DNA of 64,000 nucleotides from Pseudomonas sp. SDI (GTDB lineage Bacteria > Pseudomonadota > Gammaproteobacteria > Pseudomonadales > Pseudomonadaceae), in NCBI RefSeq assembly GCF_003105155.1, contig NZ_QETK01000003.1:124001-188000 (forward strand). Reading direction: 5' to 3'. Below, one piece after another: positions 50,235 through 58,894 of this stretch. Position numbers and translations under genes: made by a program. Each line of letters starts with the position of its first letter. Position 1 is the first letter of the stretch. The notes under the pieces were generated by a model. The model searched no databases and was not told the origin of the DNA. It worked only from the letters and a program-made list of their open reading frames with translations.

Positions 50235-52154
50235 ATGAATAGCTGGTTTGCGAACCTCAGCGTGAACTTGAAACTGGGCCTGGGCTTCGGCCTGGTACTG
50301 GTATTGACCGGCCTGCTGGCCCTGACTGGCTGGACCAGCCTGGGCAGCCTGATCGACCGCAGCAACTGGATGAGCGACATCACCCAGCTCAACAGCGACC
50401 TGACCAACCTGCGCGTGGCGCGCCTGCAATACATGCTGACCAATGGTGACGACGCCAGCGCCGGCAATGTCCAGGTCAAGCTCAACGCCTTCAGCGAACA
50501 GCAGCAGAAACTGGTCAAGAGCTTCAAGAGCCCGGAGAACGTCAAGCTGCTCCAGGAGCAGGGCAAGACCATCGGCGAGTACCAGGTTTCGCTGAGCAAG
50601 ATGCGCACCGGCTACCGCACCACCCTCGCCGCTCGCGAAGCGATGAACGTCGCTGCCAGCCGCGCCATCGAACTGATCGAAGCGATCAACCGCGACGTCC
50701 TGGCCCTGCCGGAAGACGACGCACGGCGCCTGGAGCAATACAAGGCCGCCACCGGCGCCAAAGAGCAACTGCTGATGGTGCGCCTGGAAGTGCGCGGCTA
50801 CATCGCCGACATCAGCGCGCAAACCGAACAGGCCGCGCTGCGCCAGCTGGACAACGCCCTGGCCGACATCCGCACCTTGGCCGAACACCTGCCGAGTGAG
50901 GCGCCGCGTATCAAGCAGTTCGAAGAGGCCGTGCTGGCCTACCGTGACGCCGTGCGCCAGTTCAAGGACGCCACTGCCGACATCGCCGTGGCCCGGGCCG
51001 AAATGACCGTGCAAGGTGCCGACATCGTCAAGCGCAGCGACCAGCTGTACCAGATCCAGCTGGAGCGTCGCGACAACGAAAGCGCTCAGGCCCGTACCCT
51101 GCAAACCATCAGCACCCTGCTGGCACTGCTGGTTGGCGTGCTGGCCGCCGTGATTATCACCCGTCAGATCACCCGCCCGCTGCGCGAAACCATGGCGGTG
51201 GTCGAGAAGATCGCTGCTGGCGACCTGACCCACGAGCTGCGGGTGACCCGTCGCGACGAAATGGGTGTGCTGCAACAGGGCATCCAACGCATGGGCAGCA
51301 CCCTGCGCGAGCTGATCAGCGGCATTCGCGATGGCGTCACGCAGATTGCCAGCGCGGCCGAAGAACTGTCGGCGGTTACCGAGGAAACCAGCGCCGGGGT
51401 CAACAGCCAGAAGATCGAGACCGATCAGGTGGCGACCGCGATGCATGAAATGGCCGCGACCGTGCAGGAAGTGGCGCGCAATGCCGAGCACGCGTCCGAA
51501 GCCGCAACCGACGCCGACAGCCAGGCGCGTGCCGGCGACCAGGTGGTGGCCGAAGCGATTGCGCAGATCGAGCGTCTGGCCATCGAGGTCAACCGTTCCA
51601 CCGAGGCCATGGGCCAGCTGCAACAGGAAAGCCAGAAGATCGGCAGCGTCATGGACGTGATCAAGTCGGTGGCCGAGCAGACCAACCTGCTGGCCTTGAA
51701 CGCAGCCATCGAGGCGGCACGGGCCGGTGAAGCCGGGCGTGGTTTCGCCGTGGTGGCCGACGAGGTTCGCGGGCTGGCGCAGCGCACGCAGAAGTCCACC
51801 GAAGAGATCGAAGAACTGGTGGCGGGCTTGCAGAGCGGCACTCAGCAGGTGGCCAACGTCATGCTCGGCAGCCGTGCGCTGACCGACAGCAGCGTCGAGC
51901 TGACGCGCAAGGCCGGCGCTTCGCTGGAGAACATCACCCGGGTGGTGTCGAACATCCAGTCGATGAACCAGCAGATTGCGGCAGCGGCGGAACAGCAGAG
52001 CGCGGTGGCCGAGCAGATCAGCCGCAGCATCGTCAATGTGCGCGATGTGTCGGAGCAGACGGCGGCGGCGAGCGACGAGACGGCCGCGTCGAGTGTCGAG
52101 CTGGCGCGGTTGGGTAACCAGTTGCAGATGATGGTCAGCCACTTCCGCGTCTAA
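50235..52154 (+). CDS. mcpS: Chemoreceptor with helical bimodular sensor domain, McpS type
   Basis: A 639-residue methyl-accepting chemotaxis protein. TM1 is about residues 12-33, the periplasmic helical bimodular (HBM) sensor about 40-290, TM2 about 295-315, then HAMP and the signalling domain with the conserved tip [20 protein letters not shown]. The sensor has Arg60, Arg63 and Arg183, at positions I recall as ligand-binding in P. putida McpS, which responds to TCA-cycle acids and, in its second module, acetate. The gene neighbourhood (pcaHG and ggt) also fits McpS (PP_4658). No C-terminal NWETF pentapeptide is present. AGGAGGG-like GGAGGGA precedes the ATG. Confidence 0.93.
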   Translation: MNSWFANLSVNLKLGLGFGLVLVLTGLLALTGWTSLGSLIDRSNWMSDITQLNSDLTNLRVARLQYMLTNGDDASAGNVQVKLNAFSEQQQKLVKSFKSPENVKLLQEQGKTIGEYQVSLSKMRTGYRTTLAAREAMNVAASRAIELIEAINRDVLALPEDDARRLEQYKAATGAKEQLLMVRLEVRGYIADISAQTEQAALRQLDNALADIRTLAEHLPSEAPRIKQFEEAVLAYRDAVRQFKDATADIAVARAEMTVQGADIVKRSDQLYQIQLERRDNESAQARTLQTISTLLALLVGVLAAVIITRQITRPLRETMAVVEKIAAGDLTHELRVTRRDEMGVLQQGIQRMGSTLRELISGIRDGVTQIASAAEELSAVTEETSAGVNSQKIETDQVATAMHEMAATVQEVARNAEHASEAATDADSQARAGDQVVAEAIAQIERLAIEVNRSTEAMGQLQQESQKIGSVMDVIKSVAEQTNLLALNAAIEAARAGEAGRGFAVVADEVRGLAQRTQKSTEEIEELVAGLQSGTQQVANVMLGSRALTDSSVELTRKAGASLENITRVVSNIQSMNQQIAAAAEQQSAVAEQISRSIVNVRDVSEQTAAASDETAASSVELARLGNQLQMMVSHFRV

Positions 52155-52159
52155 CCCGG

Positions 52160-52207
52160 TCGCCGGCAAGGCCGGCTCCTCCAAGGAGCTGGCCTTGTCG
52201 GCGATGC
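52160..52207. repeat. REP palindrome, second sequence type
   Basis: TCGCCGGCAAGGCCGGCTCC pairs with the inverted GGAGCTGGCCTTGTCGGCGA over a short loop. It lies between convergent mcpS and ggt and shares its core with the element at 8196. Confidence 0.85.
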
Positions 52208-52216
52208 CAACAACGC

Positions 52217-53884
52217 TTACTTAACGACCTGCCCCACCCCACGCCCACGTGGGTCCGAAGCCGTCTCCAGCGCCGTGCCATTGACCCGGATCGCCTGGAT
52301 ATCGCCCATCTCCCAGCCCTGGTCCTCCAAGGTGTAGCCCATCTTCTTCAGCTCTTGTGCCACCTCACCGGTCAGCGGTGCATAGGCATCGAAGTAGATG
52401 GTGTCCTTGGGCAACAACTGGTGATGCACACGCTGCGCCGCCACCGCTTTTTCCAGTGGCAGATTGTAGTCATACAGGTTGTTCAGCACCTGGAAGATCG
52501 AGGTAAAGATCCGCGAGCCACCCGGCGTGCCCAGCACCAGCGTCACCTGCCCATCGCGGGTCACCAGGCTCGGGCTCATCGACGAGAGCATGCGCTTGCC
52601 CGGCTCGATGGCATTGGCATCGCCCCCCACCACGCCAAAGGCGTTGGCCACCCCCGGCTTGGAGCTGAAGTCGTCCATCTCGTCGTTGAGCAGGAAGCCC
52701 GCGCCCTTGACCACCACACCGCTGCCATAGTCCCAGTTCAGGGTGTAGGTGTTGCTCACCGCGTTACCCTGCTTGTCGACGATGGAGAAGTGCGTGGTCT
52801 GGTGCGGCTCCAGGCCCGGACGGACCTTCTCGGTTTCCGAAATCGCCTTGGCATTGACCTCCTGCGCACGCTTGGCCAGGTAGTCCTTGGCAATCAACTG
52901 CTGCACCGGCACCTTGGAAAACGCCGGGTCGCCCAGGTAGTCGGCGCGGTCGGCAAACACCCGCTTCTCGATCTCCGCCAGCAGGTGGATATAGCGCGCC
53001 GAGTTCAGCTCCACGCCCTTGAAGTCCGCCGCGCGGTTCTCCTTGATACCCAGCAACTGCGCCAGGGCGATCCCGCCCGAGCTTGGCAGCGGCGCGGTAT
53101 AGACCACGTTGCCGCGCCACTCGATGGCCATCGGGTCGCGCCACACGGCCTTGTAGTCCTTCAGGTCGTCCTTGCTGATCAGGCCCTTGTCGGCCTGCAT
53201 CTGCGCCACCAGCAGGTCGGCGGTCTTGCCCTGGTAGAACTCGCTGACGCCCTTGTCGGCGATGCGCTCCAGGGTTTGCGCCAGCTCGGGCTGCTTGAAG
53301 GTCTCGCCAACTTTCATGCTGCCGAAGTAGTCGTTGAAGTTGGTGCTGTCCTTGAACAGGCCCTGGGCGTCTTCGCGGTACTGGTACTGCTTGGCGGCGA
53401 TCTTGAAGCCGTTTTTCGCGTAGCCCACCGCTGGCGTCAGCAGCTCGGCCCAGGGCAGCTTGCCGAATTTCTGGTGCGCCTCCCACAAGCCCATCACCGT
53501 GCCCGGCACACCGGCTGCACGGGAACCGACCAGGCTGAGGTTCTCGATGATCTCGCCCTTTTCGTCCAGGTACATGTTACGGCTGGCGGCTTTCGGGGCG
53601 ACCTCGCGGTAGTCGAGGAAGTACGGCTTGCCGTCCATGTACAAGGTCATGAAGCCGCCACCGCCGATGTTGCCGGCTTCGGGGTAGGTCACGGCCAGGG
53701 TGAACGCAGTAGCGACTGCGGCGTCCACCGCGTTGCCGCCTTTTTTCAGGATATCGGCGGCAACCTGTGCACCATATTGATCGGGGGCGGCGACCGCGCC
53801 ACCGTCGAGGGTCACGGCAAAAGCCGAGGAACTGGCGGCAATCGCCACACTCAGGGTCAGGGCCCGGAACATCACAACGCGCAT
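52217..53884 (-). CDS. ggt: Gamma-glutamyltranspeptidase
   Basis: A 555-residue periplasmic N-terminal-nucleophile hydrolase that cleaves or transfers gamma-glutamyl groups of glutathione and related peptides. The signal peptide is MRVVMFRALTLSVAIAASSS with cleavage after AFA. The precursor self-cleaves before the nucleophilic Thr in HQTTHFSIVDKQGN; the GNAVDAA and NIGGGGFMT segments and the PGGSRIF near the C-terminus are family hallmarks. An AAGGAAG Shine-Dalgarno precedes the ATG. It ends next to a REP element. Confidence 0.96.
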   Translation of the reverse strand: MRVVMFRALTLSVAIAASSSAFAVTLDGGAVAAPDQYGAQVAADILKKGGNAVDAAVATAFTLAVTYPEAGNIGGGGFMTLYMDGKPYFLDYREVAPKAASRNMYLDEKGEIIENLSLVGSRAAGVPGTVMGLWEAHQKFGKLPWAELLTPAVGYAKNGFKIAAKQYQYREDAQGLFKDSTNFNDYFGSMKVGETFKQPELAQTLERIADKGVSEFYQGKTADLLVAQMQADKGLISKDDLKDYKAVWRDPMAIEWRGNVVYTAPLPSSGGIALAQLLGIKENRAADFKGVELNSARYIHLLAEIEKRVFADRADYLGDPAFSKVPVQQLIAKDYLAKRAQEVNAKAISETEKVRPGLEPHQTTHFSIVDKQGNAVSNTYTLNWDYGSGVVVKGAGFLLNDEMDDFSSKPGVANAFGVVGGDANAIEPGKRMLSSMSPSLVTRDGQVTLVLGTPGGSRIFTSIFQVLNNLYDYNLPLEKAVAAQRVHHQLLPKDTIYFDAYAPLTGEVAQELKKMGYTLEDQGWEMGDIQAIRVNGTALETASDPRGRGVGQVVK

Positions 53885-53973
53885 GACTGCTTCCTTGGTG
53901 TTGTTTTCGTTGAACAGCCATTAAGGCGCATGTCCGACGACTTATCAAACACCTGATGTCAACAGCCCCGATT

Positions 53974-54870
53974 TCAACAGGCGTAGGTGAGCAGCTTGTG
54001 CTGGATGAAATCGAGGAAACACTGGATGCGCAGCGCCAACTGCGAGTTGCGGTAGTACACCGCATGAATCGGTTGCCGGTAGCCACTGTTGGCCTCGCCG
54101 AGCAGCACTTGCAGGCGCCCGGCGCGGACGTCCTCGTGGGTCATGAAGTGCGCCAGGCAGCAGATGCCCTCACCGGCCAGCGCCAGCTCGCGAATGGTTT
54201 CGCCGCTGGAGGCATTCAGGCTCGGACGGACATGCAGACGGTCGCCTTCGGCATGCCGCAGCGGCCAGTGGTTGAGGTGCTCCAGCTGGGTGAAGCCGAT
54301 CAGGCTGTGACTGGCCAGGTCTTCGACCCGTTGCGGGGTGCCATGGCGCTCCAGGTAGGCCGGGCTGGCGAGGATGCTCAACGGGCAGCAGCCCAGCGGC
54401 CGCGCGTGCAGACTGGAGTCGCTCAGCTCACCAATGCGGATGGCCACGTCGGTGCTCTGTTCGAGCAGGTCGATGATCAGGTCGTTGGTGTTCAACTCCA
54501 GCTGGATCTGCGGGTACAACGCGCGGAACTCACCGACCCAGGGCACGATCGAGTGCAGCATGAACGGCAACGCCGCGTTGATCCGCAGCCGCCCCGACGG
54601 CGTCTGGCGATGCATCGACAGGTGCTCTTCGAGCTCGTCCATCTGCGCCAGGATCGCCTTGGCCCGCGCGAAGAAAAACCGCCCTTCCTCGGTCAGGTCC
54701 ATGCGCCGCGTGGTGCGGTTGATCAAGGTGGTGCCGAGCTTGGCCTCAAGCTTGGACAGCGTGCGGCTGATCGCCGACGGCGTTTGCCCGCCCTGCTCGG
54801 CCGCGGCGGAAATCGAGCCGCACTCGATCACCGCGACGAACACCTGCAATTCATCGGACCTGGCTTTCAC
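53974..54870 (-). CDS. LysR family transcriptional regulator
   Basis: A 298-residue LysR protein. The winged helix is at residues 1-65 (VFVAVIECGSISAAAEQGGQ), followed by the linker and a periplasmic-binding-like effector domain. I take the GTG at 54870 as start because AGAGG lies upstream and it gives the standard N-terminus (KARSDELQVF after the initiator). It is downstream of mdaB on the same strand with a 67-base gap, so mdaB and this gene may form an operon. Effector unknown. Confidence 0.92.
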   Translation of the reverse strand: MKARSDELQVFVAVIECGSISAAAEQGGQTPSAISRTLSKLEAKLGTTLINRTTRRMDLTEEGRFFFARAKAILAQMDELEEHLSMHRQTPSGRLRINAALPFMLHSIVPWVGEFRALYPQIQLELNTNDLIIDLLEQSTDVAIRIGELSDSSLHARPLGCCPLSILASPAYLERHGTPQRVEDLASHSLIGFTQLEHLNHWPLRHAEGDRLHVRPSLNASSGETIRELALAGEGICCLAHFMTHEDVRAGRLQVLLGEANSGYRQPIHAVYYRNSQLALRIQCFLDFIQHKLLTYAC

Positions 54871-54937
54871 GGTTGACCTCTGGTTTGGCAAACAGCCGTG
54901 ATAGATAGCCGCTGCGCAGCGCCGGCGCAAGCACCGA

Positions 54938-55528
54938 TCACGCCGCAGTCTGGAAAACCTGCGCCAGATGCTGCTCGTAAGCGGCCACGGCCGCCGGAAC
55001 GTTCGGCCGTTTCATCACGTCGCTGGCCAGGTAGGTCGGCAGGCCACTCATGCCGAGGAACTGGTTAGCCTTGTGGAACGGGAAGTACACGGCGTCCACG
55101 CCCTTGCCTTCGAAGAAGTCGCTGGGGTCGTCGAAGGCTTGCTGCGGGGCGTTCCAGGTCAGCGAGAGCATGTACTGCTTGCCCTGGATCAGGCCGCCGC
55201 TGCCGTACTTCTGCGAGGCGTCGGAACGGGTCCGGCCGTCGCTGGCATAGAGGCTGCCGTGGCCGGCGGTGAATACTTCGTCGAGGTACTGCTTGACGGT
55301 CCAGGGCGCGCCCATCCACCAGCCGGGCATCTGGTAGATCACCACGTCGGCCCAGAGGAATTTCGCCACCTCTTCGGCAACGTCATAACCGCCGTCGATA
55401 AAGCTGGTTTTAACGTCGAAGCCGGCGCGGTCGAGGAACGCCACGGCGGTGTCGTGCAGGGTTTCGTTCAGGCGACCATCGGAGTGGGCGAATTGTTTAC
55501 CGCCGTTGAGCAACAGGACCTTTTTCAT
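54938..55528 (-). CDS. mdaB: NAD(P)H:quinone oxidoreductase MdaB
   Basis: A 196-residue flavodoxin-fold FAD enzyme that reduces quinones by two electrons, avoiding semiquinone radicals. MKKVLLLNGGKQFAHSDGRL and YQMPGWWMGAPWTVKQYLDE are the MdaB signatures. It is divergent from a YgiN-like monooxygenase gene 201 bases away. In E. coli mdaB and ygiN are adjacent and were proposed to form a quinone redox cycle, so the pairing is likely functional here. Confidence 0.94.
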   Translation of the reverse strand: MKKVLLLNGGKQFAHSDGRLNETLHDTAVAFLDRAGFDVKTSFIDGGYDVAEEVAKFLWADVVIYQMPGWWMGAPWTVKQYLDEVFTAGHGSLYASDGRTRSDASQKYGSGGLIQGKQYMLSLTWNAPQQAFDDPSDFFEGKGVDAVYFPFHKANQFLGMSGLPTYLASDVMKRPNVPAAVAAYEQHLAQVFQTAA

Positions 55529-55729
55529 CGTTTGCCTCGTAATCTGCGCTGCGCTCCGGGGTGGCGGGTACGCCGTGACGGGAGCGGATCAATGTGGATG
55601 GCGGCAGATTAGAGACATTGGCGGCACGGAAACACCGCTGGCGAGGCAAAAGGCTTTTGACCAAAAGGCACAAATAGAACGCATATTATTGAAATAAAAT
55701 CAGCCACATCATCCACACGAGGTGCCCCC

Positions 55730-56044
55730 ATGAGCGAACCCTACGGCTTCATTCTCAAAGCCAAGACCCGCCCGGAGAAGGCCGAGGCCTTCGAAGCACT
55801 GTTCCGTGCCTACGTCGAACCGAGCCGCGCCGAACCGGGTTGCATCGAGTACCACATGCTGCGCGACAAGGAAGACCCGAGCCTGTTCGTGTTCTACGAA
55901 GTCTGGGCGAGCAAGGCCGCGCTCGACGTGCACTCGGCGCTGCCACACATGGTCGCGTTCTTCGCCCAGCGCTTCGATTACCTGGAGCACGACTTCGCTA
56001 TCCAGCCGGTCGAGATGCTCAGCGCATCGTCCGCTAACCGTTAA
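55730..56044 (+). CDS. YgiN-like antibiotic biosynthesis monooxygenase (ABM) domain protein
   Basis: A 104-residue single ABM domain: alternating strands with EPYGFILKAKTRPEKAEAFE at the start and the conserved EPGCIEYHMLRDKEDPSLFV core. E. coli YgiN of this type oxidises menadiol and related quinols. A GAGG Shine-Dalgarno lies seven bases before the ATG. The last 11 bases overlap the convergent TauE/SafE gene. Physiological substrate is unknown; the mdaB neighbour suggests quinones. Confidence 0.9.
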   Translation: MSEPYGFILKAKTRPEKAEAFEALFRAYVEPSRAEPGCIEYHMLRDKEDPSLFVFYEVWASKAALDVHSALPHMVAFFAQRFDYLEHDFAIQPVEMLSASSANR

Positions 56045-56798
56045 GCAACAGCTGCGCGCCGAGCAGTGCCAGGCCGATGAAGAAGCAGCGCTTGAACAGC
56101 GCCGCACTGATGCGCTGGCGCAGCCTCTGGCCGAGCAACAGGCCCAGCAACGCCGGCGCCAGCACCAGCAGCGAGGCGCCCAGCGCCTGCCCGCCGAGTG
56201 CGCCCTGCGCGGCCAGACCGATAGCCAGGGCGAGGGTCGACACACTGAACGACAGGCCCAGCGCCTGGATCATTTCCTCGCGGCTCAGCCCCAGGCTTTG
56301 CAGGTAGGGCACCGCCGGGATCACGAACACCCCGGTGGCCGCCGTCACCAGCCCGGTAAGCAGGCCGCACAGCGGCCCCAGCCAGACTTCCCGCCCAGGC
56401 TTGAGCTGTACGCTGGGCAGGTACAGCCCATACAGCGCGTACACCAGTAACGCGCCGCCCAGCGCGTGCGCGGCCCAGGCGCCGCTGCTGATGCCAAGCC
56501 AGGCGCTGCCGAGCACGGTGCCCAGGAAGATCGTCGCCAGCATCGGCCAGAGCCTGCGCAACAGCGCCAGCAGGTGCCCACCGTTGGCCAGTTGCCAGAG
56601 GTTGGTCAGCGCCGAGGGCACGATCAGCAGCGCCGCAGCCTGCGCCGGCGCCATAGCCAGGCCGAGCAGGCCCATGGCAATGGTCGGCAGGCCAAGGCCG
56701 ATCACGCCCTTCACCGCGCCGGCCAGCAAGAAGGTGAGTAGCACCAGCAGCGTCAATGCTGGGCCGATGTCCTGATAGAAACCGATGAATGTCGTCAT
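56034..56798 (-). CDS. TauE/SafE family membrane exporter
   Basis: A 254-residue inner-membrane protein with about eight hydrophobic helices, beginning MTTFIGFYQDIGPALTLLVL. The repeated motif GLGLPTIAMGLLGLAMAP and the second-half TGVFVIPAVPYLQSLGLSRE are typical of the TauE/SafE (DUF81) family, which exports sulfite, sulfoacetate or other small organosulfur or organic acids; substrate here is unknown. ATG 56798 is preferred over an upstream extension of 12 codons. It is divergent from a LysR gene 77 bases away, its likely regulator. Confidence 0.9.
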   Translation of the reverse strand: MTTFIGFYQDIGPALTLLVLLTFLLAGAVKGVIGLGLPTIAMGLLGLAMAPAQAAALLIVPSALTNLWQLANGGHLLALLRRLWPMLATIFLGTVLGSAWLGISSGAWAAHALGGALLVYALYGLYLPSVQLKPGREVWLGPLCGLLTGLVTAATGVFVIPAVPYLQSLGLSREEMIQALGLSFSVSTLALAIGLAAQGALGGQALGASLLVLAPALLGLLLGQRLRQRISAALFKRCFFIGLALLGAQLLLNG

Positions 56799-56875
56799 GG
56801 GCCTATCCTGCACCGGCTGCGTTCGCCTGAACATTCGCCATATACTCAGCCAGACTCTTTCCAGGACAGAGGCTG

Positions 56876-57763
56876 ATGCATTTCGACCTGATCGACCTTC
56901 GTCTGTTTCTGCACACCGTCGAGTGCGGCAACATCACCGCCGGTGCGCAGCGCAGTTACCTGTCGTTGCCTGCCGCGAGCGCGCGTATCCGGGCCATGGA
57001 AAGCTCGCTGGGGGTGGCGCTGCTGGAGCGCAACCGCCGTGGCGTGCTGCCGACCCCGGCCGGCCAGGCGCTGGTCAATCACGCGCGGCAGATCGGCCAG
57101 CAGGTCGAGCGCCTGCAGTTCGACCTGGCACAGTACGCGCAAGGCTTGCAGGGCCAGGTGCGGCTACTGTGCAACACCTCGTCGCTGACCGAGTACCTGC
57201 CGGAGCAGGTCGCCGACTTTCTCGCTGCCCATCCGGGCATCGATGTGGATATTCAGGAGCTGCCGAGCCTGCGCATCGTGCATGCCTTGAGCCAGGGCGT
57301 GGCGGACCTGGGCATCGTCTCCGACGCAGTGCCCACCGACCACCTGCAAACCCTGGCCTTTCGCGACGACCCGCTGATGCTGATCATGGCCCCGGAGCAT
57401 GCGCTGGCCACGGTCGAGCAGCCGGAATTCGTCCAGACCCTGCAGCACGGTTACGTCGGCCTCGCGGCGAACAGTGCGCTGGCGCTGCATGTCGAGGAGC
57501 AGGCCTTGCACCAGGGCCGGCGAATGCAGGTGCGGGTGCGCGCCGAGGGCTTTGACGGGGTGATCCGCATGGTCGCGCGTGGGGCTGGGCTGGGCATCGT
57601 GCCGTTGGCCGCAGTACGCCGCTGGCAGGGGCTGTTGCCGCTGCACAGCGTCGCCTTGCACGAGCCCTGGGCGGACCGCCGCTTGCTGCTCTGCTCACGG
57701 GATTTCGCCGCCTTGCCGGGGCAGGCGCGGGCCTTGCTGGAAGTGCTGCTGGCGCGCAAGTAG
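56876..57763 (+). CDS. LysR family transcriptional regulator
   Basis: A 295-residue LysR protein: helix-turn-helix at residues 1-62 (DLIDLRLFLHTVECGNITAG), then the effector domain. It is divergent from the TauE/SafE exporter gene, with only 77 bases between the starts, the usual arrangement for a LysR regulator and its target. Effector unknown. Confidence 0.92.
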   Translation: MHFDLIDLRLFLHTVECGNITAGAQRSYLSLPAASARIRAMESSLGVALLERNRRGVLPTPAGQALVNHARQIGQQVERLQFDLAQYAQGLQGQVRLLCNTSSLTEYLPEQVADFLAAHPGIDVDIQELPSLRIVHALSQGVADLGIVSDAVPTDHLQTLAFRDDPLMLIMAPEHALATVEQPEFVQTLQHGYVGLAANSALALHVEEQALHQGRRMQVRVRAEGFDGVIRMVARGAGLGIVPLAAVRRWQGLLPLHSVALHEPWADRRLLLCSRDFAALPGQARALLEVLLARK

Positions 57764-57764
57764 C

Positions 57765-57901
57765 GTGCTGGGTAAGTGGGAATACTGTCACTTCCAGGAA
57801 GGCTACTGCGTGATCACCCCGGATGGGCAGGTGCCGATCGATTTGCGCGCGGGACCTGGGAGGTGGTGGAGACGATGCACAAGTATTTTGTATTCGCCTG
57901 A
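57765..57901 (+). pseudogene. Possible frameshifted small ORF
   Basis: Starting at GTG just after the LysR stop codon, one frame reads KWEYCHFQEGYCVITPDGQ then VPIDLRA; at the GC-rich run near 57845-57853 a one-base shift would continue as GTWEVVETMHKYFVFA and a stop at 57899. The joined sequence looks protein-like in composition (aromatic, acidic, ending in a normal stop) and a REP element follows directly. I know no family for it. It could be a decayed gene or chance. Confidence 0.3.
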
Positions 57902-57906
57902 AAAAG

Positions 57907-57973
57907 CATCGCGGGACGAGCCCGCTCCCACAGAATACTGAGGTGCTCTTGTGGGAGCGGGCTCGCCCCGCGA
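57907..57973. repeat. REP palindrome pair
   Basis: CATCGCGGGACGAGCCCGCT plus CCCACAG, and the inverted copy TGTGGGAGCGGGCTCGCCCC plus GCGAT, separated by about 18 bases. It follows the LysR gene and precedes the end of mmsB. Confidence 0.88.
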
Positions 57974-57996
57974 TAAGGCCAGCCCAAACAAATCTA

Positions 57997-58884
57997 TTAC
58001 TCAGCCTTGCGATAGCCCTCGACAATCGCCGAGAAATCCTTGCCGCCGTCGCCACGCAAGCTCATCGCCTGGTACAACTGCTGCGCCAGCGCCCCAAGGA
58101 TCACCGGCTGATGCGCCTGCCGTGCGGCCTCGGTGGCCAGCCCGAGGTCCTTGAGCATCAACTCCGCGCCAAAGCCCCCGGTATAGCCACGCGAAGCCGG
58201 CGCCGTTTCGACGATCCCCGGCCAGGGGTTGTAGGTATCCGAACTCCAGCAGCGCCCGGTCGAGCTGTTGATGATGCCGGCCAGCACCTGGGTGTCGATG
58301 CCCAGCGCATTGCCCAGGGCCATTGCCTCCGACACCCCGATCATCGAGATCCCCAGCAGCAGGTTGTTGCAGATCTTGGCGATCTGCCCGGTGCCCACCT
58401 CGCCGCAATGGACGATATTGCGGCCCATCTGCGCCAGCACCGGTTGCAAGCTGGCAAACAGGCTTTCGCTGGCGCCGACCATGAAGGTCAGCGTGCCCGC
58501 CTGCGCGCCACCGGTGCCGCCGGACACCGGCGCATCGCCCATGTCGACGCCCTGCTTGGCCGCGGCCGCGGAAACGTCGCGGGCGGTCTGCGGGTCGATG
58601 GTCGAGCAATCCACCACCGGCGTGCCGGCTTTGACCCCGGCCAGCACGCCGTCATCGTTCAAGTACACGCTGCGCACATGCGCCGCCGCCGGCAGCATGG
58701 TAATCACCAGCTCGCTGGCCGCAGCGGCGGCTTTCGGCGAGGCACTGACCTGCGCGCCGAGTTCGCCAAGCTCGGCCAGCACCGTCTGGTTCAGGTCGAA
58801 CAGGTTCAGCGCATGGCCGGCCTTGATCAGGTTGCGCGCCATCGGCGCACCCATGTTGCCCAGCCCGATAAATGCGATACGCAT
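57997..58884 (-). CDS. mmsB: 3-Hydroxyisobutyrate dehydrogenase
   Basis: A 295-residue NAD-dependent enzyme of valine breakdown, oxidising 3-hydroxyisobutyrate to methylmalonate semialdehyde. The Rossmann start is FIGLGNMGAPMARNL; substrate-binding DAPVSGGTGGAQAGTLTFMV and the GTGQIAKICNNLLLGISM segment with the catalytic Lys are present. It begins 10 bases after mmsA on the same strand, so the two are co-transcribed. Confidence 0.96.
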   Translation of the reverse strand: MRIAFIGLGNMGAPMARNLIKAGHALNLFDLNQTVLAELGELGAQVSASPKAAAAASELVITMLPAAAHVRSVYLNDDGVLAGVKAGTPVVDCSTIDPQTARDVSAAAAKQGVDMGDAPVSGGTGGAQAGTLTFMVGASESLFASLQPVLAQMGRNIVHCGEVGTGQIAKICNNLLLGISMIGVSEAMALGNALGIDTQVLAGIINSSTGRCWSSDTYNPWPGIVETAPASRGYTGGFGAELMLKDLGLATEAARQAHQPVILGALAQQLYQAMSLRGDGGKDFSAIVEGYRKAE

Positions 58885-58894
58885 GGTCGACTCC

